A DNA stretch of 15,882 nt. Source: an uncultured Lachnospiraceae bacterium (GTDB lineage Bacteria > Bacillota > Clostridia > Lachnospirales > Lachnospiraceae). Within the stretch, counting starts at the first letter, position 1. Each line of letters begins with the position of its first letter. Positions 8,105 through 15,190 of this stretch are shown here, piece by piece. The position numbers and the translations under genes were made by a program. The DNA lies in contig CADCPP010000086.1 of the NCBI GenBank assembly GCA_902803355.1, positions 1-15,882 on the forward strand, given 5' to 3'. The notes beneath the pieces are model-generated. The model saw only the letters and a program-made list of their open reading frames with translations. It was not told the origin of the DNA and searched no databases.

Positions 8105-9811
8105 TTATTCATTTTCCGGCGCTTTGTACTGATGATGCAGCAGCTCGTGCGAGCGTTCGGCAAGATCCTGCGCGTACATCATGTTCAGCACGGGATTTCG
8201 CTCCGCGCGCTTGAACAAGGCGCTGCGGTCCAGCTCGTAGAGTCCTTCGGCGCGCTTGCGCTTGCTGCCCATGAGAGCGGTCGGCTGACCGGCGCCGCCC
8301 ACGCAGCCGGTGCGGCAGGTCATCACTTCCACCAGATCCAGCTGGACTTCTCCGCTTTCGATCTTGTCCAGCAGTCTGTCCGCTTCGGCAAGGCCGTGAA
8401 CGACCGCTACGCGCACCTGCCTGTCACCGATCGGAATGGTGGCAAAGCGAAGCTGTTCCGTTCCGCGAAGCCCGGAGTGAGAGATCATGCGCAGACCGTT
8501 TTTGGATTTATCGGGCAGACAGTGGCGAATGACGGCCTCTGCCACGCCGCCGGCAGTACCGAAGATCTCACCGGCGCCGGAACCCATGCCGAAGGGCAGA
8601 TCGGGAGATTCCTTCTCGAGCGCCGTGAAGCGGATCCCGGATTCCTTGATCATTTTGATCACTTCCTGCGTGGTCAGGACCAGGTCGACATTAGGCACGC
8701 CGAAACGCCTGAATTCCGGCCTTGCGGCTTCCATCTTTTTGGCGGTGCAGGGCATGATCGCGATATGATAGGTCTCCCGTCCGGCCTCTGCGTCCTTTTC
8801 GCGGTAGCGGTCCTTCAGGACCGTCGCAAACATCTGCATGGGAGACAGGGCGGAGGAAAGGTTCTTGATAAACTGAGGACGGTCATTTTCCACGTGCTTG
8901 ACCCAGGCCGGGCAGCAGGAGGTCATGAGCGGCAGGTTCTCGCCGCTTTCCAGACGGCGCATGAATTCCGCCCCTTCTTCTCTGACCGTCAGGTCCGCGC
9001 CGAAGATCGTATCATAGACCTCGTCTACGCCCATGATCTTCAGGGCGGAGACCAGCTTATCCAGCACATTCTCCCCGGCAGGGATCTCATAGGCCTCGCC
9101 GATGGCCACGCGGACCGCCGGCGCGATCTGCACGACCACGCGCTTTTTCGGGTCATGGATGGCCTTCCAGGCCTCGCCGATCTCATTCTTCACCACGATG
9201 GCACCGGTCGGGCACACTGCGGAGCACTGGCCGCAGCTGATGCAGCGCGTGGCACTGATCGGCTGATCGCCGGTCGTGATGATGCGCAGATCCGGACCGT
9301 GACCGGCAAAATGCAGGTTGCCGATCCCTTCGATCTCCTGGCAGACACGCACGCAGTCGCCGCAGAGAATGCATTTATTATAATCAATGCTGATCGCGGG
9401 GCTGGACTCATCGTTTTCGATAGGCTTGCGGGTATCCTGGAAACGCATGCTGTGGATACCGAAGCGCATGGCCATATCCTGCAGGCGGCAGTTGCCGCTC
9501 TTGTCGCAGAGCGTGCAGTCGCGGCAGTGCGCGGAAAGCAGCAGCTCCAGGATCATGCGGCGGTAATGCAGAAGCTTCGCGGTATTGGTGCGGATGTGCA
9601 TCCCGTCCTTCGGAACCATGGTGCAGGCGGCATCGATCTTGCCGTTTTCATCCTCCACCATGCACATGCGGCAGGCGCCGTAGACCGAAAGATCGGAGTG
9701 GAAGCAGAAGTTGGGGACCTCCACACCGGCTTTCCGGCAGACCGCCATCACGGTAGGCTCTTCATCAAATTCGACACGGATGTTGTCGATATACATCAGA
9801 CCCTTAGCCAT
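8105..9811 (-). CDS. [FeFe] hydrogenase, catalytic subunit (CpI/HndD-like architecture)
   Basis: This cytoplasmic enzyme interconverts protons and H2 at an H-cluster. Of its 568 residues, 1-75 form a plant-type [2Fe-2S] domain (Cys36, 47, 50, 63). His95, Cys99, Cys102 and Cys108 form a His-ligated [4Fe-4S] site. Two ferredoxin clusters follow (Cys147/150/153/157 and 190/193/196/200). The H-cluster motifs are TSCCPAW (Cys299 proton relay, Cys300 ligand), IMPCTAKKME (Cys355) and VEVMTCRTGCVGG (Cys499, Cys503). These positions match the published Clostridium pasteurianum CpI numbering almost exactly, and Glu279, Glu282 and Ser319 of the proton path appear kept. Small departures are TSCCPA for the common TSCCPG and GGAGQP for GGGQP. 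The start at 9811 is chosen over an upstream ATG at 9946 because AGGAGGAG precedes it and the extra residues resemble no known domain. It overlaps the upstream NuoF-like gene by 8 bases. That pairing favours a complex over a lone ferredoxin hydrogenase, but the electron partner is unproven. Confidence 0.95.
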   Translation of the reverse strand: MAKGLMYIDNIRVEFDEEPTVMAVCRKAGVEVPNFCFHSDLSVYGACRMCMVEDENGKIDAACTMVPKDGMHIRTNTAKLLHYRRMILELLLSAHCRDCTLCDKSGNCRLQDMAMRFGIHSMRFQDTRKPIENDESSPAISIDYNKCILCGDCVRVCQEIEGIGNLHFAGHGPDLRIITTGDQPISATRCISCGQCSAVCPTGAIVVKNEIGEAWKAIHDPKKRVVVQIAPAVRVAIGEAYEIPAGENVLDKLVSALKIMGVDEVYDTIFGADLTVREEGAEFMRRLESGENLPLMTSCCPAWVKHVENDRPQFIKNLSSALSPMQMFATVLKDRYREKDAEAGRETYHIAIMPCTAKKMEAARPEFRRFGVPNVDLVLTTQEVIKMIKESGIRFTALEKESPDLPFGMGSGAGEIFGTAGGVAEAVIRHCLPDKSKNGLRMISHSGLRGTEQLRFATIPIGDRQVRVAVVHGLAEADRLLDKIESGEVQLDLVEVMTCRTGCVGGAGQPTALMGSKRKRAEGLYELDRSALFKRAERNPVLNMMYAQDLAERSHELLHHQYKAPENE

Positions 9812-10592
9812 CGATCTCCTCCTCTCTGATCGCGCCGAACGCGCAAAGATCCATGCAGGTAAAGCATTTGACACACTTCTTCTGATCGATCGTGAAGGGG
9901 GACTTGATGACGCCAAAGATCGCTTCCGCATGGCAGGAACGCGCACAGCGGCTGCAGCCGCGGCAAAGCGAGGGATCGATCACGATCCGGCGGCGGTCAT
10001 AGGGGATGTTTCCCGGCTCTACCGGAGGGCGGGTGTCAGCGGCGCAGAGCGCGCAGCTTCCACCCATATGTGCATGGAATTCTTCCGGGAAAAACTGATA
10101 AGCGTTCTTCAGCGTGTCATATACGCCTTTTCCCAATGCGCAGAAACCGGTCACACTGACCATCTCCGCGATGTCAAGCAGAAGCTGAAAACCGTCCTCA
10201 TTTAAGGAACCGTTCATCAGCGCATCGAAAAGCTCCGTGATCCGGCGCGTGCCTTCCCGGCAGGAAACACATTTCCCGCAGAAATCCGTCTGGGTCTGCT
10301 TCATGAAGCGGTCCACGGCGTCCACGATGCAGCGGCCTTCATCCAGGACCGTGATCACGCTGTCCCCGCGGCGAAAGCCAAACGGAGCAAGCGTTTTCGC
10401 ATCCAGAGAAAGATCCAGCTGATCCGCGCACAGCAGCGTGCCCGAAGGGCCGCCGATCTGCACGGCTTTAAAATTCTTGCCGTCTGCCATGCCGCCGGCG
10501 GCTTCGATCACCTGACGGATCGTCATTCCGTCAGCGACCATGACTTTCCCGGGGACGCAGACATCACCTTTGACCAGGTATTCCTTGACCAT
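9804..10592 (-). CDS. Short NuoF/HydB-like iron-sulfur protein (SLBB + NADH_4Fe-4S + 2x[4Fe-4S]), no FMN domain
   Basis: This 262-residue protein matches only the C-terminal half of NuoF/HydB/HndC-type subunits. Residues 1-85 resemble the SLBB domain (VPGKVMVADGMTIRQVIEAAGG). Residues about 98-175 form the NADH_4Fe-4S helical domain, with Cys105, Cys108 and Cys111 in CGKCVSCREGT and Cys151 in GFCALG. Residues 205-255 hold two CxxCxxCxxxC ferredoxin clusters (Cys210/213/216/220 and 240/243/246/250). The Gly-rich FMN/NADH-binding fold that normally takes up the first ~350 residues of a ~600-residue subunit is missing. The upstream region is a promoter, not a lost coding stretch, so the short form looks genuine. 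It overlaps the hydrogenase start, so the products are probably made together; this one likely wires electrons to the hydrogenase. It cannot bind NADH by the usual route. Its own ribosome site is weak (GAGAG). Confidence 0.88.
   Translation of the reverse strand: MVKEYLVKGDVCVPGKVMVADGMTIRQVIEAAGGMADGKNFKAVQIGGPSGTLLCADQLDLSLDAKTLAPFGFRRGDSVITVLDEGRCIVDAVDRFMKQTQTDFCGKCVSCREGTRRITELFDALMNGSLNEDGFQLLLDIAEMVSVTGFCALGKGVYDTLKNAYQFFPEEFHAHMGGSCALCAADTRPPVEPGNIPYDRRRIVIDPSLCRGCSRCARSCHAEAIFGVIKSPFTIDQKKCVKCFTCMDLCAFGAIREEEIDG
9816..9823 (-). promoter_or_regulatory. Ribosome binding site fixing the hydrogenase start
   Basis: On the minus strand this reads AGGAGGAG, with its AGGAGG core six bases before the ATG at 9811. 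It lies inside the 3' end of the NuoF-like gene and decides the start of the hydrogenase. Confidence 0.8.
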
Positions 10593-10651
10593 GATACACT
10601 CTCATTCTTTATGTTTTTGCGGGAGAACTGATACTGCCGCAGCGCCGCTTT

Positions 10652-10680
10652 ATCATAGCACGGCGCGGGGGCAAAGTAAA
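10652..10680 (-). promoter_or_regulatory. Promoter of the hydrogenase unit
   Basis: On the minus strand TTTACT (10680-10675) and TATGAT (10657-10652) are 17 bases apart, about 60 bases upstream of the NuoF-like start. This is a good sigma-A match and shows that gene begins the transcript. Confidence 0.7.
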
Positions 10681-10699
10681 GCGAAAGAAGCCATCTTTG

Positions 10700-10717
10700 T
10701 GACAGCCTATTTTGTCA
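10700..10717. promoter_or_regulatory. Possible operator: TGACA-N8-TGTCA inverted repeat
   Basis: A short inverted repeat lies between the divergent promoters of the hydrogenase and CDF units, upstream of both -35 boxes. It could bind a dimeric regulator of either unit. Five-base arms are short enough to occur by chance, and I recognise no known consensus. Confidence 0.2.
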
Positions 10718-10767
10718 GATCGAGTGAGGCAGGCGGAACTGTCAAGGTGATTTCAGGACCATGCAGC

Positions 10768-10796
10768 TTGTTTTTTCAGGCGGAACGTGTTACAGT
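10768..10796 (+). promoter_or_regulatory. Probable extended -10 promoter for the CDF unit
   Basis: TTGTTT (10768-10773) and TACAGT (10791-10796) are 17 bases apart, and a TG dinucleotide at 10788-10789 makes an extended -10. Transcription would start near 10803, which leaves a very short leader before the ribosome site at 10805, so the assignment is tentative. Confidence 0.4.
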
Positions 10797-10804
10797 GAAC
10801 CGGT

Positions 10805-10812
10805 AAAGGAGG
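10805..10812 (+). promoter_or_regulatory. Ribosome binding site fixing the CDF transporter start
   Basis: AAAGGAGG sits five bases before the ATG at 10818 and decides that start over an upstream in-frame ATG at 10761. Confidence 0.75.
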
Positions 10813-10817
10813 CGCAC

Positions 10818-11759
10818 ATGAAAGAAAAGTCATCCTTTGAAGCCGCCGCGACACGGGTCTCAGCCGTCAGTATCGTGGTCAATTTTCTTTTGGCAGCTTT
10901 TAAATTTGCAGCGGGTCTGATCGGGCATTCCGGCGCCATGATCAGTGACGCCGTGCATTCGTCATCGGATGTTTTCGGCAGTCTGATCGTGATCGCAGGG
11001 GTGAAGATGTCGGAGAAGGCCTCGGATAAAGACCATCCATACGGTCATGAGCGGATGGAATGCGTGGCATCTCTGCTCCTCTCCTTCATCCTGGCGGCAG
11101 CCGCTTTTTCGATCGGTAAGAACGCCGTGACAGGCATCATTACGCGCTCTTACCTGACCGCGGAAGCGCCCGGGATGCTCGCACTTCTGGCGGCGATCGT
11201 TTCGATCTGCGTGAAGGAGATCCTGTTCCACTATACCATGAGCACCGCGCGCAGGATCCGCTCCGGCGCGCTGAAGGCGGAGGCCTGGCATCACCGCTCT
11301 GACGCCCTCTCCTCCGTGGGCGCCCTCATCGGCATTGCCGGGGCAAGATTCGGGAGCCTGATCCTGGAGCCTGTGGCAAGCCTTGTGATCAGCGTGTTTA
11401 TTCTGAAGGCGGCCGTGGATATCTTCCGCGAAGCCGTCGACAATATGGTCGATCACGCGGCCGACACGGAGACCGAAGAAGCGATCAGGCGCTGTGTTTC
11501 TGCCCGGCAGGGCGTGATGCGGATCGACAGCCTGCGGACACGGCAGTTCGGCCGCAGGATCTATGTGGATCTGGAGATCGCCGCGGACGGAAAGCAGTCG
11601 CTCCAGGAGGCGCACGGCATCGCGCAGCAGGTCCATGATGAGATCGAAAAGTCCTTCCCCGAGGTCAAACATATCATGGTGCACGTGAACCCGTTTACAG
11701 ACTCCCGTTTTCCCGATATAATGCAGGAAGAGCTTAAGGCAGGCGGCGGATCACGCTGA
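10818..11759 (+). CDS. Cation diffusion facilitator (CDF) family divalent metal exporter
   Basis: This inner-membrane antiporter exports Zn2+, Fe2+ or Mn2+-type ions in exchange for protons. Its 313 residues are typical of bacterial CDF proteins. The first two-thirds form about six membrane segments. The intramembrane metal site is visible as SDAVHSSSDVFGS in TM2 and HHRSDALSS in TM5, supplying the paired His/Asp ligands; HPYGHERME in the loop after TM2 is another family hallmark. The C-terminal ~85 residues are the cytoplasmic ferredoxin-like dimerisation domain, with YVDLEIAAD and HIMVHVNP. The DxxHS arrangement is like that of FieF/YiiP or of manganese-exporting MntE-type proteins; the ion cannot be assigned. 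The start at 10818 follows AAAGGAGG; an earlier in-frame ATG at 10761 overlaps the promoter region and is unlikely. It is the first gene of a three-gene unit and is divergent from the hydrogenase unit. Confidence 0.93.
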   Translation: MKEKSSFEAAATRVSAVSIVVNFLLAAFKFAAGLIGHSGAMISDAVHSSSDVFGSLIVIAGVKMSEKASDKDHPYGHERMECVASLLLSFILAAAAFSIGKNAVTGIITRSYLTAEAPGMLALLAAIVSICVKEILFHYTMSTARRIRSGALKAEAWHHRSDALSSVGALIGIAGARFGSLILEPVASLVISVFILKAAVDIFREAVDNMVDHAADTETEEAIRRCVSARQGVMRIDSLRTRQFGRRIYVDLEIAADGKQSLQEAHGIAQQVHDEIEKSFPEVKHIMVHVNPFTDSRFPDIMQEELKAGGGSR

Positions 11760-11786
11760 AAGCCGGAGAGAGGCAGGGGGAAGCGC

Positions 11787-12200
11787 ATGACGAGAGAATA
11801 TCTTGATCATATTATTGAAGAGACCAACCATAATGATCCCTATAATGAGACCAACGGACTGAAGGCCGTGAGGCTGGAGGAAGGCTTTTCCGTGGTGGAA
11901 ATGACCCTTCTGCCGGAGCATAAAAATATCTGGGGCACGCCGCACGGCGGGATCCTCTTCGGCATCGCGGATCTTGCCGCGGGGATCGCTGCGGATTCCG
12001 TCCGGGAGGGCATGCATATCGTTACCGCAGGCAGCAGCATCAATTTCCTGGCTGCCCCTGACCCGCAGGCAGTGAAGCTGCGCGCAGAGGGCAGAGTGAT
12101 CAAAGCCGGACGGCACATCAATGTGGTGCAGGCGGATGTCTATGATGACCGGGAAAATCATCTGGTGACCGGGCAGTTCAACATGTTCAATACAAAGTAA
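11787..12200 (+). CDS. PaaI-family hotdog-fold thioesterase
   Basis: A small (137-residue) acyl-CoA thioesterase of the hotdog superfamily, expected to hydrolyse CoA thioesters in the cytoplasm. The diagnostic segment is HKNIWGTPHGGILFGIADLA, where the HGG motif and the following long central helix form the active site of PaaI/YbgC-like enzymes. The later strands are also in place (IVTAGSSINFLA, VKLRAEGRVIKAGR and INVVQADVYD). The ATG is preceded by AGGGGGAAG, and the gap from the CDF stop is 27 bases, so it is probably in the same transcript. The natural acyl group is unknown; PaaI relatives range from aromatic to short-chain substrates. The neighbours do not point to a pathway, and a general housekeeping role is possible. 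Confidence 0.88.
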   Translation: MTREYLDHIIEETNHNDPYNETNGLKAVRLEEGFSVVEMTLLPEHKNIWGTPHGGILFGIADLAAGIAADSVREGMHIVTAGSSINFLAAPDPQAVKLRAEGRVIKAGRHINVVQADVYDDRENHLVTGQFNMFNTK

Positions 12201-12210
12201 GGGAAAGCGG

Positions 12211-12876
12211 ATGAAAGATTTTGACGCGGTCGTATTTGACATGGACGGGCTGATCTTTGACTCCGAACGGGCCGGCTATGAATGCTGGAGCGAGGTGATG
12301 AAGCCCTTTGGCTTTGCGGACATCCTGCCGCTTTACCGCGAGGTGATCGGCTGCAGCCGCGTGCGGGTAGAGAAGGTGGTCGGGGAATACTGCGGACAGG
12401 ATTTTCCCTTTGATACCTTCGCGGAAAAGGTCCATGAGATCTATACCGCCCGCTACGGCGGCGGAAAGATGCCTATAAAACCCGGCGCGCGGGAGATCTT
12501 GACGTTTCTGAAAGAGCAGAACAGGAAGACCGCGATCGCCTCCTCTTCAGAGAAACGTGTGGTCGCAGACCTTCTTTCCGCCGCAGATCTTCTTCAGTTT
12601 TTTGATGAGATCATCAGCGGCGATATGGTGGAAAGGAGCAAGCCGGAGCCGGATATCTTCCTGAAAGCCTGCAGGGTGCTCGGCACGGCGCCGGAGCGGA
12701 CCTATGCCGTGGAGGATTCCTACAACGGGATCCGGGCTGCTCACCGGGCTGGCCTAAGGCCCATCATGGTTCCGGATATGCTGCCGGCAACGGACGAGAT
12801 GAGGAGCCTTGCCGAGGACATTGAGACTGATCTTTACGGCGTGATCGCGTATATATCAGGAAAAGAGAATAAGTAA
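12211..12876 (+). CDS. HAD-superfamily phosphatase/phosphomutase (beta-phosphoglucomutase-like)
   Basis: A 221-residue HAD enzyme of the subfamily I type with an alpha-helical cap. Motif I is VVFDMDGLIFDSE, giving nucleophile Asp10 and acid Asp12. Motif II is AIASSSEK, motif III is the Lys of ERSKPEPDIF, and motif IV is AVEDSYNGIRAA with the magnesium-binding acidic pair. The helical cap covers about residues 18-85. The layout matches sugar-phosphate phosphatases and beta-phosphoglucomutase-like proteins; the Leu-Ile after DMDG is common among both, so mutase and phosphatase activity cannot be told apart. It starts ten bases after the thioesterase stop, with a modest AAGGGAAAG ribosome site, and ends just before a terminator, making it the last gene of the CDF unit. 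Confidence 0.9.
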   Translation: MKDFDAVVFDMDGLIFDSERAGYECWSEVMKPFGFADILPLYREVIGCSRVRVEKVVGEYCGQDFPFDTFAEKVHEIYTARYGGGKMPIKPGAREILTFLKEQNRKTAIASSSEKRVVADLLSAADLLQFFDEIISGDMVERSKPEPDIFLKACRVLGTAPERTYAVEDSYNGIRAAHRAGLRPIMVPDMLPATDEMRSLAEDIETDLYGVIAYISGKENK

Positions 12877-12879
12877 CAG

Positions 12880-12920
12880 AAAGCCCCTGCTGCGGCCTTA
12901 CGGCCGGGCAAGGGCTTTTT
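12880..12920. terminator. Intrinsic terminator after the HAD gene
   Basis: AAAGCCCCTGC (12880-12890) pairs with GCAAGGGCTTT (12908-12918) with one mismatch. The inner part adds a GGCC-TTAC-GGCC hairpin, and T5 follows. It ends the plus-strand unit. The minus-strand reading has only a weak TTTC tail, so its use by the convergent aminotransferase operon is less sure. Confidence 0.85.
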
Positions 12921-12960
12921 CGCGGCATCCGCGCCGCATCGGACACAGAATGGCCCGGAC

Positions 12961-14154
12961 TTACTTGCTCAGCGCCTTCGTGATGCGGGCAAGGGCATCA
13001 TCCATTTCCTCGTAGCTCACGATGATGGGCGGAGCGAAGCGGATGGTGTGGTCGTGGGTCTCCTTGCAGAGCACGCCCTCGTGGATGCAGGCCTTCACGT
13101 AGCCAGCGGCATTGCCGTAGAATTCCACGCCGATCAGCAGCCCGCGGCCGCGGACCTCCTTGATCTCCGGGTTGTGGATCTTCTTCAGGCCGTTCATGAA
13201 GTATTCGCCTTTTTCACGGGCCATCTTCGGATAATCGTCGCGCTGCAGGATCTCGATGGCCTTCACGCCGCAGGCACAGGCGAGCGGGTTGCCGCCGAAG
13301 GTGGAACCGTGGGAGCCGGGGGTGTACAGCCCGAGGATATCCTTGTTTGCGGCGATCGCGGACAGCGGCATCACGCCGCCGCCGAGGGCCTTGCCCATGA
13401 TATAGATATCCGGGATCACGTTTACATGCCAGCAGGCGAACATGTCGCCGGTGCGGGCAAAGCCGGTCTGGACTTCATCGGCCAGGAAAAGGATATTGTT
13501 TTCGGTGCAGATCTGACGGACCTCGGTGAGCCAGCCTTCGGGCGGCATGATGATGCCCGCCTCGCCCTGAATGGGTTCGGCAAGGAAGGCGACCGTGTTC
13601 GGGGTGATGGCCTCGCGCAGCGCCTGTGCGTCACCGAAAGGGATGGTCTTGAAGCCCGGACAGTAGGGACCGTAGCCGTCCTTTGCGAGAGGATCGGTCG
13701 AGAAGCTGATGATGGCGATGGTGCGGCCGTGGAAGTTGTTTGCGCAGGTGATGATCTCCTGCTTGCCGTTCTCCACGCCCTTGACCTTCGCGCCCCAGAG
13801 GCGGGCGGTCTTCAGGGCGGTCTCGACGGCTTCCGCACCGGTATTCATCGGAAGAACCATATCCTTGCCCGTGAGCTTTGCCAGCGCCTCGTAGAACTCG
13901 CCGAGGTTCTCACAGTGGAAAGCGCGGCTCGTCAGCGTGCATTTGTCCAGCTGCTCCTTGGCCGCGGCCACGATCTCGGGATGACGGTGGCCGAAGTTGT
14001 GCGCCGAATAGGCGGACAGCATGTCGTAATATTTCCGGCCTTCCGGATCCGTGACGACGGCGCCCTCGGCCTTCACGATGACGACGGGCTTCGGCGCATA
14101 GTTGTGGGCGCCGTAGTGATTGGTCTTCTCAATGATCTGTTCTGAAGAGTACAT
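12961..14154 (-). CDS. rocD: Ornithine aminotransferase (ornithine--oxo-acid transaminase)
   Basis: This PLP enzyme moves the delta-amino group of ornithine to 2-oxoglutarate, giving glutamate-5-semialdehyde (and hence pyrroline-5-carboxylate) and glutamate. Its 397 residues match the usual bacterial RocD length. The N-terminal NHYGAHNYAPKPVV and the YDMLSAYSAHNFGHRHP segment are characteristic of ornithine rather than acetylornithine aminotransferases. The cofactor site shows MNTGAEAVETA, FHGRT, the LADEVQTG segment with Asp226, and the Schiff-base lysine Lys255 in IMGKALGGG. The ATG has AGGAGG five bases upstream. It is the last gene of the citrulline/ornithine unit, 70 bases after carbamate kinase, and would use the ornithine released by the carbamoyltransferase. 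This joins the ADI-type pathway to proline/glutamate metabolism. Confidence 0.95.
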   Translation of the reverse strand: MYSSEQIIEKTNHYGAHNYAPKPVVIVKAEGAVVTDPEGRKYYDMLSAYSAHNFGHRHPEIVAAAKEQLDKCTLTSRAFHCENLGEFYEALAKLTGKDMVLPMNTGAEAVETALKTARLWGAKVKGVENGKQEIITCANNFHGRTIAIISFSTDPLAKDGYGPYCPGFKTIPFGDAQALREAITPNTVAFLAEPIQGEAGIIMPPEGWLTEVRQICTENNILFLADEVQTGFARTGDMFACWHVNVIPDIYIMGKALGGGVMPLSAIAANKDILGLYTPGSHGSTFGGNPLACACGVKAIEILQRDDYPKMAREKGEYFMNGLKKIHNPEIKEVRGRGLLIGVEFYGNAAGYVKACIHEGVLCKETHDHTIRFAPPIIVSYEEMDDALARITKALSK

Positions 14155-14196
14155 ATCTTCCTCCTGGAATAATTGATGAGCTGCTGCAGTTGCTCA

Positions 14197-14210
14197 CAGC
14201 CGCTTGGCTG
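14197..14210. other. Small hairpin in the carbamate kinase-aminotransferase gap
   Basis: CAGCC and GGCTG flank a four-base loop in the 70-base intergenic space. There is no T run, so it is not a terminator. It might affect mRNA stability or relative expression, or mean nothing. Confidence 0.25.
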
Positions 14211-14224
14211 CGGTAAGGGATCGA

Positions 14225-15178
14225 TCACTTGTTTTCAATGACTGTGCCGGTCCGTCCGGCAAGGGCATCCGCGGCCTTGTAGAGTGAGGTGATGATGGCG
14301 CGCCTTCCGGGGGCGGAGATGGCAAAGTCAACGGCGGCCTTCACCTTCGGCAGCATGGAGCCGGGCGCAAAATGCCCTTCTTCGATATAGCGGAGGGCTT
14401 CCTCCGCCGTCATATGGTCCAGATCCTTCTGATCGGGCTTGCGGAAGTTCAGGGAGACCTTTTCGACCTCGGTCAGGATCAGCAGGATGTCCGCATCCAC
14501 CGAGCGGGCAAGGAGCGAGGCGGCAAAGTCCTTGTCGATCACGGCGGCCGTGCCTTCCAAGGCACCGTCCGCATTCTTTATGACAGGAATGCCGCCGCCT
14601 CCGCAGGTGATCACGATGGAGGAATCCCAGAGACGCTTTACGGTGTCAAGCTCCACGATCTCCTTCGGGATGGGCGAGGCAACGACTCTGCGCCAGCCGC
14701 GGCCGGCGTCCTCCTTCACGGTATAGCCCTTGGTTTCGGCGAGCTGCTTCGCTTCTTCTTCGGTATAGAAGGGCCCGATCGGCTTGGTCGGATTCCGGAA
14801 GGCGGGATCATCCGCGTCCACGGCGACCTGGGTGACCAGCGTCACCACGGGCAGATCCGCGCGTCCGCGCCGTCTCAGCGCTTCCTGAAGCCCCTGCTGG
14901 ATGTGGTAGCCGATATAGCCCTGGCTCATGGCCGAGCAGACGTCGAAGGGCATGGCAGGCGTCACGTTCTTCGCGGTCTCGCTTGCCAGGATGATGCGGC
15001 CGACCTGCGGTCCGTTCCCGTGCACGATGGCGATCTCGTAGCCGGCAGCGTTGATGTCGGCAAGATATTCGCAGGTGCGCCTGACAACGTCAAGCTGGGC
15101 TTCGGCAGTCGCCGGGCCCTTCGCGTCCTGCAAGGCGTTGCCGCCCAGGGCAACGATAACTTTTACGGCATCTGACAT
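14225..15178 (-). CDS. arcC: Carbamate kinase
   Basis: It converts carbamoyl phosphate and ADP to ATP, CO2 and ammonia, the energy-yielding last step of the arginine deiminase pathway. The length (317 residues) fits the family. Family marks are VIVALGGNALQ at the start, IAIVHGNGPQVGRIILASE for phosphate binding, VITCGGGGIPVI, the VIDKDFAASLLA segment and the C-terminal FAPGSMLPKVKAA. Two ATGs stand in tandem (15181 and 15178). GGAGG is three bases from the first and six from the second, so I prefer 15178, but the difference is one Met. The carbamoyltransferase stop lies 12 bases upstream and ornithine aminotransferase follows. The neighbouring catabolic-looking carbamoyltransferase supports a role in ATP production over one in carbamoyl phosphate synthesis. 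Confidence 0.95.
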   Translation of the reverse strand: MSDAVKVIVALGGNALQDAKGPATAEAQLDVVRRTCEYLADINAAGYEIAIVHGNGPQVGRIILASETAKNVTPAMPFDVCSAMSQGYIGYHIQQGLQEALRRRGRADLPVVTLVTQVAVDADDPAFRNPTKPIGPFYTEEEAKQLAETKGYTVKEDAGRGWRRVVASPIPKEIVELDTVKRLWDSSIVITCGGGGIPVIKNADGALEGTAAVIDKDFAASLLARSVDADILLILTEVEKVSLNFRKPDQKDLDHMTAEEALRYIEEGHFAPGSMLPKVKAAVDFAISAPGRRAIITSLYKAADALAGRTGTVIENK

Positions 15179-15184
15179 CATGCG

Positions 15185-15189
15185 CCTCC
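15185..15189 (-). promoter_or_regulatory. Ribosome binding site of carbamate kinase
   Basis: On the minus strand this reads GGAGG, directly after the carbamoyltransferase TGA. Its spacing favours the second of two tandem ATG codons. Confidence 0.6.
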
Positions 15190-15190
15190 G

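Noticed and set aside
8132..9829. A 565-codon open frame on the plus strand across the hydrogenase gene
   Set aside because: It is antisense to a protein with every hydrogenase motif intact. Its His/Ala/Asp/Gly-rich translation has no domain and reflects high GC at third codon positions.
9812..9946. A longer hydrogenase start at 9946
   Set aside because: The added 45 residues are Arg/Ser-rich without similarity to the family, they overlap the NuoF-like gene, and a strong ribosome site marks 9811.
10697..10718. A Rex-type redox operator (TTGTGA half-site)
   Set aside because: One half looks right, but the second half does not give the TCACAA expected at the Rex spacing, so only a generic inverted repeat is reported.
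10593..10817. A frameshifted remnant of the missing FMN domain upstream of the short NuoF-like gene
   Set aside because: The gap is too short for a ~350-residue domain, holds promoter elements, and is bounded by an opposite-strand gene with its own start.
13048..14145. A 365-codon open frame antisense to ornithine aminotransferase
   Set aside because: A codon-bias shadow with no recognisable motif or ribosome site, lying wholly within a clear gene.
14372..15175. A 267-codon open frame antisense to carbamate kinase
   Set aside because: Same reason: the opposite strand carries an unmistakable carbamate kinase.
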